A stretch of DNA of 64,000 bases from Halorientalis salina. GTDB taxonomy: Archaea > Halobacteriota > Halobacteria > Halobacteriales > Haloarculaceae. A program made the translations under genes and the position numbers. Each line of letters opens with the position of its first letter. The first letter of the stretch is position 1. The stretch is taken from assembly GCF_005049285.1 (NCBI RefSeq), contig NZ_SOSC01000001.1, positions 744,001 to 808,000 of the forward strand, written 5' to 3'. Positions 16,942 through 24,260 of the stretch are shown in pieces. The notes under the pieces were generated by a model. It was not told where the DNA came from. It searched no databases and saw only the letters and a program-made list of their open reading frames with translations.

Positions 16942-17546
16942 TACAGCGACCCGGTCAGCCCCGCGAGGAAGCCACCGTCGTCGTCTGCCTCCGACTCGCT
17001 GTCGGCGGTTCGGCCGGCAGCCCGTCGCTGGGTTTGCGCTCGCTGCTGTGAGTCCACGTCGGGTGAACCACAGCCCGCTGTTGCCTCGTCCGGTGACCCG
17101 CGCTGCGGTGACCTGTCCGCGCCCTCGGTCCAGCGCGGTTTCCCGCTATCCCTCCGGGTGCCGCCAGCGGAATCGTCGCCGACCCCGCGGCCGCTCCTGC
17201 TCGCACCACGGTCGTCCGCGGGTCGCTCCCGTCTCCCATCGCTCTGTCGACCCGATTCATCGTCCAGTCGCTCTTCGAGTCGCTCGACCTTCGCGAGTGC
17301 GAGGTCCGCGCGTTGCTCCACGTCGCGATTGACCGAGCGAACGTTGCCGACGTACCCGCGGACGGCCTGCGTGCTGGCTTCGAGGTCGGCCAGCTGGGAC
17401 TCGATTCCGTCCAGACGGCTCTCGAGGTCGTCGATACGAGTCGCGAGGTCGGCGGCGTCGGCCAGCCCCGCGAGCTCCCGATCAGTTCCAGTCAGTGCCC
17501 GTTCGACCGCCCGGAGCCGCTCGTCCAGTGTCTCGGTGTCCGACAT
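16941..17546 (-). CDS. Coiled-coil protein, first gene of the pilus-like operon (DUF7310-like)
   Basis: 201 residues. Residues 4-110 form a long heptad-rich coiled coil (ERLRAVERALTGTDRELAG, then DDLESRLDGIESQLADLEAS and VEQRADLALAKVERLEERL). The C-terminal half is charged, disordered, rich in R, S, D and G, and ends in GGFLAGLTGSL. No signal peptide or membrane helix is seen, so it is likely cytoplasmic. The start at 17546 (MSDTETLDE) is chosen by the coiled-coil register and by a TATA-like box 25 nt upstream; an in-frame extension to 17591 exists. It faces the cetZ gene across a 77-nt divergent promoter region, so a cytoplasmic adaptor role between tubulin and pilus is possible but speculative. 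Confidence 0.72.
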   Translation of the reverse strand: MSDTETLDERLRAVERALTGTDRELAGLADAADLATRIDDLESRLDGIESQLADLEASTQAVRGYVGNVRSVNRDVEQRADLALAKVERLEERLDDESGRQSDGRRERPADDRGASRSGRGVGDDSAGGTRRDSGKPRWTEGADRSPQRGSPDEATAGCGSPDVDSQQRAQTQRRAAGRTADSESEADDDGGFLAGLTGSL

Positions 17547-17570
17547 ACGGACGGTGGCCCCGTCTCGGGT

Positions 17571-17577
17571 TAAGAAG
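17571..17577 (-). promoter_or_regulatory. TATA-like box of the pilus-like operon
   Basis: On the minus strand the sequence reads TTCTTAA, 25 nt before the ATG at 17546, consistent with a leaderless start of the long minus-strand operon. Confidence 0.45.
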
Positions 17578-17593
17578 CTTCGGCCACCCAACG

Positions 17594-17600
17594 TTAAATA
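17594..17600 (+). promoter_or_regulatory. TATA box of cetZ
   Basis: TTAAATA lies 24-30 nt before the cetZ ATG at 17624. There is no ribosome binding site between them, so cetZ is probably leaderless. The box is only 17 nt from the divergent TATA-like box, so a regulator bound here could affect both directions. Confidence 0.6.
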
Positions 17601-17623
17601 GCCGGTACCACCACGTACCGGAT

Positions 17624-18706
17624 ATGAAAGTCGTCCTGATTGGTGTCGGACAAGCAGGAGGGAAGATCACGCAGGCGCTGGCGGAGTTCGACTACGAACG
17701 CGGCTTCGAGGCGGTCAAAGGCGCGTTCGCGGTCAACACCGCCCGCACGGACCTGCAGAGTCTCGACATCGACACGATGCTCATCGGACAGGATCGGGTG
17801 AAGGGTCACGGCGTCGGCGGTGACAACGAACTCGGCGCGGAGATCATGGAAGACGAGGCCACCGAGGTGATGGACGAACTCGACGGCCGCGTCACCAGCA
17901 AATCCGACGCCGTCTTCGTCGTCGCCGGTCTCGGCGGCGGCACCGGCAGCGGCGGCGCTCCGATGCTCACCCGGCAGCTCCAGCGCATCTACGACATCCC
18001 CGTCTACGGCATCGGCGTCCTCCCCGGACGAGACGAAGGGGGAATCTACCAGGCCAACGCCGGCCGCTCGCTCAAGACGTTCGCCCGCGAGTCCGATTCG
18101 GTCCTCCTCATCGACAACGACGCCTGGAAGTCCTCCGGCGAGAGCTTAGAGGAAGGGTTCGACCAGATCAACGACCGCATCGCCGAACGTATCGGCCTGC
18201 TGTTGGCCGCCGGCGAGGTCATCGACGGCGTCGGCGAGTCGGTCGTCGACTCCAGCGAAATCATCAACACCCTCAAGAACGGCGGGATCGCCTCGCTGGG
18301 CTACGCCTCCGCGACGGCCGCCGAGGACGCCGAGGAGAACATCAACGTCATCACCTCCGCGACCCGCAAAGCCCTGATGACCGGGACTAGCCTCCCCCAG
18401 GCCGTCAAGGCCGACAAAGCCCTCCTCATCGTCGCCGGCCACCCCGACCGCATCGCCCGCAAAGGCGTCGAGCGCGCCCGCAAGTGGCTCGAAGAGGAGA
18501 CCGGCAGCCTCGAAGTCCGGGGCGGGGACTTCCCGCTCAACTCCGAACGTATCGCCACGCTCGTCCTCCTCGGTGGTGTGGAAGGCTCCCAGCGCATCGA
18601 CGAGTTCATGGACCGCGCCCGGGAGGCCGAGGAACAGCGCCAGGCCTCCGGCGGCGAGGACGCCGCCGCTGCCTTCGAGAACGACGATCTGGACGACCTT
18701 TTCTAG
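17624..18706 (+). CDS. cetZ: CetZ-family tubulin-like GTPase (CetZ2-like)
   Basis: 360 residues, a cytoskeletal GTPase of the archaeal CetZ family. N-terminal VLIGVGQAGGK (residues 4-14) and the tubulin signature GGGTGSG (104-110) bind GTP; GDNELGAE (66-73) and GVLPGRDEGGIYQANAGRSL (about 130-149) are CetZ hallmarks. The tail ends in an acidic FENDDLDDLF element shared with CetZ proteins. I judge it closer to CetZ2 than to CetZ1 from the VLIGVGQAGGK start, but the assignment of a subgroup needs a tree. CetZ1 controls cell shape and motility in Haloferax; CetZ2's role is less clear. It is divergent from the pilus-like operon. The start fits the TATA box at 17594. Confidence 0.92.
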   Translation: MKVVLIGVGQAGGKITQALAEFDYERGFEAVKGAFAVNTARTDLQSLDIDTMLIGQDRVKGHGVGGDNELGAEIMEDEATEVMDELDGRVTSKSDAVFVVAGLGGGTGSGGAPMLTRQLQRIYDIPVYGIGVLPGRDEGGIYQANAGRSLKTFARESDSVLLIDNDAWKSSGESLEEGFDQINDRIAERIGLLLAAGEVIDGVGESVVDSSEIINTLKNGGIASLGYASATAAEDAEENINVITSATRKALMTGTSLPQAVKADKALLIVAGHPDRIARKGVERARKWLEEETGSLEVRGGDFPLNSERIATLVLLGGVEGSQRIDEFMDRAREAEEQRQASGGEDAAAAFENDDLDDLF

Positions 18707-18713
18707 AACCCAC

Positions 18714-18750
18714 TTTTTTACGTCGGGGGGTCGCCAGCGGCGACCCCCCG
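18714..18750 (+). terminator. Oligo-T run and perfect 12-bp hairpin after cetZ
   Basis: Six T residues at 18714-18719, 8 nt after the cetZ stop, are the kind of signal that ends archaeal transcripts. They are followed by a perfect inverted repeat: CGGGGGGTCGCC (18724-18735), loop AGC, GGCGACCCCCCG (18739-18750). The T run comes before the hairpin rather than after it, so the hairpin is more likely a 3'-end stabiliser or extragenic palindrome than a bacterial-type terminator. Confidence 0.6.
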
Positions 18751-18956
18751 AAGCAAAAACCTGGACTAAAAAAGGCGCGCCCTCCGGGCGCGTGAACCGC
18801 GCTCGCTTCGCTCGCGCGGATGCTCGTCCCGGCAACGCATGCTTTTTCGAGTTACCGACAGTGATTCCTCGACCGGGACTAAATCGAGAGATCCCGGAAG
18901 TTGAACGTGTGGATCGAGCAGAAGGTTTTTCTCGGAAGACGGTCCTCCGCTTACCT
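18751..18956. other. Intergenic region with extragenic palindromic repeats
   Basis: No gene seen. It holds a 7-bp hairpin, CGCGCCC-TCC-GGGCGCG (18776-18792), followed at once by CGCTCGCTTCGCTCGCG (about 18800-18816), the GAGCGAAGCGAGCG type of repeat often found between haloarchaeal genes. A T-rich stretch GGTTTTTCTC at 18924-18933 may be the promoter of the LURP-one gene at 18957. Confidence 0.5.
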
Positions 18957-19559
18957 ATGTCCGAGCCCTCCACTGACGATCCGGCGTCGGGTGCCTACGA
19001 CATCTCGACGGTCGAGCTCGACGACGACCGCTACGAAGTCAAACAGTCAGCGATCCGGAACAAGTACGTCGTCCGCGACAGCGCCGGCGACGTCGTCCTC
19101 CGTGGGAAGCAGAAGATGTTCAAGATGAAAGAGGAGTTCCCGTTCGTCACTGGCGACGGCGAAGACGCGTTCAGCGTCAAAGCCGGCGGCATCATGGACG
19201 TCGCGGGGAACTACACCATCACGGACGCGGGCACCGGCGAGGAGGTCGTCGTCCTCGACGAGGACTTCTCGTTGTTCGTGGAGAACTGGACGGTTCGAGA
19301 CCCCGAAACGGGGGACGCCCTGGCGACCATTCAGTCGAAGAGCAAGCCCCTCTCGGCGCTCCGGCATCTGGTCTCCGTCGCGAATCTGATCCCGAACAAA
19401 TACGAGATATTCGACGCTGCCGGCGACCACGTCGGCGACATCGAGGGACAGTTCTCGCTACGGGACGCCTACACCGTCAGCATCGACGACGCCAGCGACA
19501 TCCCGAAAGAGGCAGTGATCGCCTCGGCGTGTATCCTCGACGCCCTCGAAAACCAGTGA
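18957..19559 (+). CDS. LURP-one-related (scramblase-fold) protein
   Basis: 200 residues, one compact beta-barrel domain of the LURP-one/Tubby-C superfamily. The visible pattern is RNKYVVRDSAGDVVLRGKQ, KMFKMKEEFPFVTGDGEDAF, then repeated units of the type TITDAGTGEEVVVLDEDF and NKYEIFDAAGDHVGDIEGQF. Family members are widespread in haloarchaea and plants; the biochemical role is unknown, with lipid or membrane interaction suspected. There is no signal peptide, so it is cytoplasmic. The start at ATG 18957 follows a T-rich promoter-like stretch; an in-frame extension back to 18573 runs through cetZ and is rejected. Confidence 0.85.
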   Translation: MSEPSTDDPASGAYDISTVELDDDRYEVKQSAIRNKYVVRDSAGDVVLRGKQKMFKMKEEFPFVTGDGEDAFSVKAGGIMDVAGNYTITDAGTGEEVVVLDEDFSLFVENWTVRDPETGDALATIQSKSKPLSALRHLVSVANLIPNKYEIFDAAGDHVGDIEGQFSLRDAYTVSIDDASDIPKEAVIASACILDALENQ

Positions 19560-19618
19560 ACAGGCATCTGGCCGAGCAGGGCGAACATTGAAACTCGCCG
19601 TTCGGCAATACACGCCTG

Positions 19619-20044
19619 ATGAAACAACCCGAACCGTCCGAGTGGAAAGAACGCGACAGCTACCGCAAACAGATCCTCGCCACGGAGGAAGAGATCGGTT
19701 TCGACGGGATTCCCGTGAGCGGAGCGAGCGGGAAGTCGCCGGAGGAACGAGATGAACGGAGTGAGTCGAGTGAGTTCGGCGGAAACCTCCTGCAAGTGGT
19801 CGAAATTCCACCCGGCGAACACGTCGAACCGCACTTTCACCGGGAGACCGAGGAAGTGTTCTACATCCAGCAGGCCGGTGGTACGCTCGTCGTCGACGGC
19901 ACGGAAGTAACGCCAGAGGAAGGCGAGGTCATCATCTGCGAACCGGGGGACGTCCACGAAGTGATCAACGACGCCGACCGAGTATTCAGGATTCTCGTGT
20001 TCAAGGTGAACCTGACCGACGACGACACAGTCTGGGAGTCGTGA
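19619..20044 (+). CDS. Cupin-domain protein with an in-frame repeat insertion
   Basis: 141 residues. A single cupin barrel (about residues 55-130) has metal-binding residues H72, H74, E78 and H113 in EHVEPHFHRETEEVFYIQQ and EPGDVHEVIND, plus the GGTLVVDGTEVTPEEGEV turn. Function unknown; such small cupins often bind a metal and a small ligand. Residues about 34-53 (SGASGKSPEERDERSESSEF) are unlike the rest: they are low-complexity, encoded by GAGCGGAGCGAGCGGG and CGGAGTGAGTCGAGTGAG repeats, and sit exactly before the first cupin strand. I think this is an inserted repeat element that left the frame intact. Confidence 0.85.
   Translation: MKQPEPSEWKERDSYRKQILATEEEIGFDGIPVSGASGKSPEERDERSESSEFGGNLLQVVEIPPGEHVEPHFHRETEEVFYIQQAGGTLVVDGTEVTPEEGEVIICEPGDVHEVINDADRVFRILVFKVNLTDDDTVWES
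19706..19780. repeat. GAGCGA-type repeat element inside the cupin gene
   Basis: Contains TTCCCG (19710-19715) pairing with CGGGAA (19729-19734) around GGAGCGAG, followed by CGGAGTGAGTCGAGTGAG (19757-19774). The same GAGCG-rich style occurs between genes at about 18800 and about 42105. It is an insertion-like segment of about 60 bp within an otherwise ordinary cupin coding sequence. Confidence 0.5.
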
Positions 20045-20096
20045 CTCGCTGGGATGGTTCGAAACAACTAATCAGCGGCCCTGAGAACCGTCGGCC

Positions 20097-20405
20097 ATGG
20101 CTGACGACGAGGAACCCGAGGGCGAGGAAGCCGAGGAAGAAGAACACCCCGTCGAACTCGGCGACGGCGAACCCGTCGAGGGCGCGCCGCTCGCCCGTGT
20201 CTCCGCGCGACTGATGTGGGGCGTCGAAAAAAGCGAGGTGCGCCGCCGCGAGGGCGAAACGGTCATCCGCACGCCGGAGGGGCCGCGCAAACTCGGCGAC
20301 GTCTTGGACGACGTGGACGTGCCGTACTTCGAGAAGCGCCAGGAGTTCGAGAACGCCGTCGAGGACGCCATCGGTACCGGCCCGATCCCGACCGCGGACG
20401 AGTAG
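20097..20405 (+). CDS. DUF5789 family protein
   Basis: 102 residues, very acidic N-terminus (ADDEEPEGEEAEEEEH), then the conserved core ELGDGEPVEGAPLARVSARL, MWGVEKSEVRRREGETVIR and TPEGPRKLGDVLDD, ending in TGPIPTADE. This matches my memory of the haloarchaeal DUF5789 family. It appears to be a small cytoplasmic domain with no catalytic motif. Function unknown. The gene stands alone: 52 nt after the cupin gene and 65 nt before the DUF302 gene, all on the plus strand. Confidence 0.78.
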   Translation: MADDEEPEGEEAEEEEHPVELGDGEPVEGAPLARVSARLMWGVEKSEVRRREGETVIRTPEGPRKLGDVLDDVDVPYFEKRQEFENAVEDAIGTGPIPTADE

Positions 20406-20470
20406 GGTATTGTTCGGTTCGAACATTCCTGCAGCAGGCTTTTCTCCCGGGGCCGTCTTCGTCAATACGA

Positions 20471-20917
20471 ATGACGCTCCCTATCGACCCCGCGAACCTC
20501 GACCCGGACGACTACGGTGAGAAACAGGCGATCCTGGAGATGGAGCACGAGGAAGCCATCGAACACACGCGAGAGGTGTTCAAAGATGCCGGCTTCGGCG
20601 TGGCCGTGGAGTTCTCGGTCTCGGAGATGCTCGCCGAGAAGATCGACGCGGACCGGGACCCCTACTACGTGCTCGGCGCGTGCAATCCCGAGGTCGCCGA
20701 CCGAGCGCTCGACGAGTGCATGGCGCTCGGGGGAATCATGCCCTGTAACGTCGTGGTCTGGGAGGAAGAACCCGGCCGCCAGCGCGTCTACCACCTCTCG
20801 ATCATGAAGGTCGCTCGCCTGCTCGGCATGGCCGAGGACGACGACGCCTGGCAGGACATCATCGACACGACCGGCGAGTACGTCGAGGAAGCGTTCGCGA
20901 ACCTCGACTCGGCCTAG
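20471..20917 (+). CDS. DUF302 domain protein
   Basis: 148 residues. The domain (about 20-120) has the DUF302 pattern: a helix EHEEAIEHTREVFKDAGFGV, then VEFSVSEMLAEKID, YYVLGACNPEVADRAL and MPCNVVVWEE. DUF302 proteins are small ferredoxin-like folds often found near redox or metal functions; no specific role can be given here. Start at ATG 20471 (MTLPIDPANL). The last 4 nt overlap the stop of the convergent small membrane protein gene, so the transcripts end in antisense overlap. Confidence 0.85.
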   Translation: MTLPIDPANLDPDDYGEKQAILEMEHEEAIEHTREVFKDAGFGVAVEFSVSEMLAEKIDADRDPYYVLGACNPEVADRALDECMALGGIMPCNVVVWEEEPGRQRVYHLSIMKVARLLGMAEDDDAWQDIIDTTGEYVEEAFANLDSA

Positions 20918-21159
20918 TTCCGTTCGCGGTCGTCGGTCCGCTCGTCCCCTTCCCCGGAGTTCTCCGCCGCGATTTGCGCTTCGAGTTCGTCGACGCGGTC
21001 GCGCAGATCGTCGATGTCCTCGTCGTCGGCACCGAGCAACGTGAGTCCACTGGCGACGCCGAGCAAGACCAGCAGCGGAATACCGAGCAGGAGGACGGCG
21101 ACGAGGAGGATAACGGCGAGTTCGAGCGCGCCGGGCACGACGAACAGGAGGACGGTCAT
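20914..21159 (-). CDS. Small membrane protein with C-terminal coiled coil
   Basis: 81 residues: hydrophobic N-terminal half with two membrane segments (VLLFVVPGALELAVILLVAV and LLLGIPLLVLLGVASGLTLL, roughly residues 3-45), then a charged heptad-type tail (DDEDIDDLRDRVDELEAQIA). Haloarchaeal preflagellin-like lengths are seen in such proteins, but no prepilin site is visible. Function unknown. The gene lies between NreA (upstream on the same strand, 47 nt) and the convergent DUF302 gene. The start MTVLLF is chosen because the in-frame extension to 21438 runs under nreA. Confidence 0.65.
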   Translation of the reverse strand: MTVLLFVVPGALELAVILLVAVLLLGIPLLVLLGVASGLTLLGADDEDIDDLRDRVDELEAQIAAENSGEGDERTDDRERN

Positions 21160-21206
21160 GCCTGGCAGTGAGGCGGGCCGGAAATAAATGTTCGCTGGCT
21201 TCGGCG

Positions 21207-22472
21207 CTACGTCCCGAAGTCCCCGAGTTGTGCCTGCAGTCCAGACACCATGCCGGACTTCCGGCGGAGTTCGGCAAGCGACACCGGGAAGTGCGGCGCG
21301 AGCTCCCGGATGGCGTCGTGGAAGCTCTCGGCCTCGCCGGTCTTGTCCTGCTCGAAGGCGTGCCGGATGCCTTCGCGGATCTGCCAGACGCCGACGGGTG
21401 CCCAGTACTCGGGGGAGGCGTAGCGGACGACCAGACACTTTGCCTGTAGGCCGCGCTCCTGGAGGTGTTCGAGGACGCCCAGCCGTGAAGCGTAGTACGC
21501 GCCGGAGGTCTCGTCGACGTACTCGGTGCGTCCTTCGTACCCCTCGCTGTCGGCGGCCATGTACATCTGCCCGTCGGGGTCCGGGTTCCAGATGCTCCCC
21601 GGCGCTTTGAGTTCGACCAACTCGAACTCCCAGTTCCCGGGGGCCATGATGACCCAGTAGGTGTTACCCATGTACTCGTTGACCCGGACCTCGGTCTGGT
21701 CGATGCTCGGGGCGTTCCGGATGGTCCCCCGGAGATACTGGCCCACGGTGTCGTCGACGGCGGTGATTGACCAGCGCGTCGGCACGAGCCGTCGGTTCTC
21801 GCCCTGACCGAGCGCGCCCGCGGAAAGAATCGTATTTATTTCGTACACGTCGAATCCCCGGCGGTAGAGGTAGGTCATCGCGCCCTGGGCCTGCCAGTCG
21901 TCGTCTTCGAGCGTCTTCTCGACGGCCCGGGGCACCGAGGGGTTCTCCGCCAGGGTCGCGTCGTTAGCGCGAGCGCGCGGCCCGCGCGGCGCGCCGATGT
22001 CGTCCATGTCCACGTCGAGGTCCGGCGTGTCGGTGAGGCCGATCTCCACGTCGACCGGGTCGTCGGCGATAGCGACCTCACGTTGGACGCCGACGAAGCC
22101 GTCCCACACGTCGTTGACGTCCACGCTGGCCGAGCGCGTGGAGTTGAGCAGCCCGGTCCGGCGCTGGAACACGTCGTCGATGGAGTAGCCCTGCTGGTAC
22201 CACTCGCCGCTGGTGACGTAGTCCGTCGGGTCGGTGTCGGGGCCGCCGACCGGCGAGAGCAGTCCCGTCGACACCTCGGGATAGTTCGATCGCCCGACGA
22301 AGATCGAGGGGGCGGTCGACCCGAAGATCGCGTCGCCCTGCACGCGCTCGTCGAGTTGCTGCTCGACGTCGTCTAAGTACTCCGTGATAGCGTAGGACTT
22401 CTCCTCGGCTAACCGCTGTAAATCGGCGGATTCGTCGCGCTGGAAGTCCTCGATGAAGTCGTCGAGCCGCAT
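21207..22472 (-). CDS. nreA: NreA-type DNA repair protein
   Basis: 421 residues, the archaeal NreA family, involved in DNA repair together with PCNA. Recognised from TAPSIFVGRSNYPEVSTGLLSPV (residues about 52-74), then GYSIDDVFQRRTGLLNSTRS and MGNTYWVIMAPGNWEFELVELKAPG. The C-terminus QAQLGDF has the Q-x-x-L-x-x-F shape of a PCNA-interacting (PIP) motif, although the final aromatic is replaced by G and T. There are no N-terminal zinc cysteines, which separates it from NreB. It is close to the TFB gene (70 nt downstream of it, same strand). The ATG at 22472 is the first in the frame and fits the family. Confidence 0.88.
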   Translation of the reverse strand: MRLDDFIEDFQRDESADLQRLAEEKSYAITEYLDDVEQQLDERVQGDAIFGSTAPSIFVGRSNYPEVSTGLLSPVGGPDTDPTDYVTSGEWYQQGYSIDDVFQRRTGLLNSTRSASVDVNDVWDGFVGVQREVAIADDPVDVEIGLTDTPDLDVDMDDIGAPRGPRARANDATLAENPSVPRAVEKTLEDDDWQAQGAMTYLYRRGFDVYEINTILSAGALGQGENRRLVPTRWSITAVDDTVGQYLRGTIRNAPSIDQTEVRVNEYMGNTYWVIMAPGNWEFELVELKAPGSIWNPDPDGQMYMAADSEGYEGRTEYVDETSGAYYASRLGVLEHLQERGLQAKCLVVRYASPEYWAPVGVWQIREGIRHAFEQDKTGEAESFHDAIRELAPHFPVSLAELRRKSGMVSGLQAQLGDFGT

Positions 22473-22542
22473 CTACCCGCGATTGGGACGGACGGGGTAT
22501 GAATCCTCCGTCGTGGCCGAGAAATCGCGAGTCGGCGCGGCC

Positions 22543-23511
22543 CTAACTGTGGATGCCCATCGCTTCGATCTGTTCCTGGTAGCGGTTCCGGATGGTGACT
22601 TCGGTCACCTGAGCCACGTCCGCGACTTCGCGCTGGGTCTTCTTCTCGTTACAGAGCAACGAGGCGGCGTAGATAGCGGCGGCGGCGTACCCGGTCGGGG
22701 ACTTCCCGGAGAGCAGTCCTTTCTCGGCGGTGGTTTCGATGATCTCGTTGGCTTTGGTCTGGACCTCCTCGGGGAGGTCGAGTTCCGAGCAGAAGCGGGG
22801 GACGTATTTTTTCGGATCGACGGGTTCCATCTCCAGGCCGAGTTCCTGGGAGATGTACCGATAGGTGCGACCGATCTCCTTGCGCTCGACGCGGGAGACC
22901 TCCGAGATCTCCTCTAAACTCCGCGGGATGCCTTCCTTCCGACAGGCCGCGTACAGGGCGCTGGTCGCGACCCCCTCGATGGAACGACCGCGAATGAGGT
23001 CGTCGCTGAGTGCCCGGCGATAGATGACCGAGGCGACCTCCCGGACGGCGCGCGGAACGCCCAGCGCCGAGGCCATGCGGTCGATCTCCGAGAGGGCGAA
23101 CTGGAGGTTGCGCTCGCCGGCGTCTTTCGTCCGGATGCGCTCTTGCCACTTCCGGAGTCGGTGCATCTGGCTCCGCTTCTTCGAGGAGATCGAGCGCCCG
23201 TAGGCGTCCTTGTCCTTCCAGTCGATGGTCGTGGTCAGTCCCTTGTCGTGCATCGTCTTGGTCGTCGGCGCGCCGACGCGGGACTTCTCCTGGCGCTCGC
23301 TGTGATTGAACGCCCGCCACTCCGGGCCCGGATCGATGTTGTCCTCCTCGACGACCAACCCGCAGTCGTCACAGATCAACTCCCCCCGATCGGCGTCCTT
23401 GACGAGTTCCGCCGAATCGCATTCCGGACAGACGCGAACCCCCTCCTGATCGCCGCCCCGTTCGGTCTCGGTCTCGCGTTCGCGCTCCCGTTGACGGGTG
23501 GACCGTGTCAT
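22543..23511 (-). CDS. tfb: Transcription initiation factor TFB
   Basis: 322 residues. An N-terminal zinc ribbon (CPEC and CDDC, about residues 28-52, with [22 protein letters not shown]) is followed by a B-finger/linker region and two cyclin-like repeats (about 130-220 and 225-315) ending in a helix-turn-helix ([21 protein letters not shown]) that contacts the BRE element. TFB recruits RNA polymerase to the TBP-TATA complex. Haloarchaea carry many TFBs; from memory the neighbour order tfb - rnhA - rosR - ppa resembles that around tfbG in Halobacterium, so this may be the TfbG-type copy. The intergenic region with rnhA is A+T-rich (23540-23575). Confidence 0.95.
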   Translation of the reverse strand: MTRSTRQRERERETETERGGDQEGVRVCPECDSAELVKDADRGELICDDCGLVVEEDNIDPGPEWRAFNHSERQEKSRVGAPTTKTMHDKGLTTTIDWKDKDAYGRSISSKKRSQMHRLRKWQERIRTKDAGERNLQFALSEIDRMASALGVPRAVREVASVIYRRALSDDLIRGRSIEGVATSALYAACRKEGIPRSLEEISEVSRVERKEIGRTYRYISQELGLEMEPVDPKKYVPRFCSELDLPEEVQTKANEIIETTAEKGLLSGKSPTGYAAAAIYAASLLCNEKKTQREVADVAQVTEVTIRNRYQEQIEAMGIHS

Positions 23512-23635
23512 CGCGTTTTTATAGTAGTGATACCGCGCGTCTTAAGCTCTTAGGCAAATATTTTATGCTTCGGGCAATCGGGAACGATCCGCAGAAGCGG
23601 CCGGCCGACGCCGGTCGGGGCCGCCGGACCGAAAG

Positions 23636-23640
23636 TATAA
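23636..23640 (+). promoter_or_regulatory. TATA-like box of rnhA
   Basis: AAAGTATAAG (TATAA at 23636-23640) lies 26-31 nt before the rnhA ATG at 23667, consistent with leaderless transcription. Confidence 0.5.
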
Positions 23641-23666
23641 GCGGGGTCGTGGGCCAACCCCAGCCA

Positions 23667-24260
23667 ATGCCTGTCATCGAGTGCGACGCCGAGGCGGCCC
23701 GGGAGCGACTCGTCGACGCCGGCGTCGAGGTTTCGGAGGGGAACACGGACCACGAACGCTGGCGGGCCGACCACGGGGGAGCCACCGCTGTCGCGTACGA
23801 CGGAAAGGTCGTCGTCCAGGGGGAATCACCCGAGGCCATCGAGGCGTTGCTCCGCGACGGCGGCGGCCGCGCCCACGTCTACTTCGACGGCGCGTGTCGC
23901 GGAAACCCCGGGCCGGCGGCCATCGGCTGGGTCATCGTGACAGGGGACGGCATCGCCACCGAGGGGAGCAAGACGATCGGGCGGGCGACGAACAACCAGG
24001 CCGAGTACGAGGCCCTGATCCAGGCGCTGCGGGTCGCCAGCGAGTACGGGTTCGACACCGTCGAGATCCGCGGCGATTCGGAGCTGATCGTCAAACAGGT
24101 CCGCGGCGAGTACGACACGAACGACCCCGAACTCAGGGAGTACCGCGTGACCGTCCGCGAACTCCTTACCGAGTTCGACGACTGGTCGCTGACGCACGTA
24201 CCGCGGGAGATAAACGAGCGCGCCGACCAACTAGCCAACGACGCACTCGACGATGACTGA
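23667..24260 (+). CDS. rnhA: Ribonuclease HI with haloarchaeal N-terminal extension
   Basis: 197 residues. The catalytic RNase HI domain (about 69-197) has all four acidic residues: D74 in YFDGACRGNPG, E113 in NNQAEYEAL, D137 in IRGDSEL and D187 in RADQL. It cleaves the RNA strand of RNA-DNA hybrids. The first 66 residues are an additional domain characteristic of halophilic type 1 RNase H; a protein of this architecture has been characterised from Halobacterium. The start at 23667 (MPVIECDAEA) is supported by the TATA box. It overlaps the DUF7108 gene by 8 nt, so the two are co-translated. Confidence 0.93.
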   Translation: MPVIECDAEAARERLVDAGVEVSEGNTDHERWRADHGGATAVAYDGKVVVQGESPEAIEALLRDGGGRAHVYFDGACRGNPGPAAIGWVIVTGDGIATEGSKTIGRATNNQAEYEALIQALRVASEYGFDTVEIRGDSELIVKQVRGEYDTNDPELREYRVTVRELLTEFDDWSLTHVPREINERADQLANDALDDD

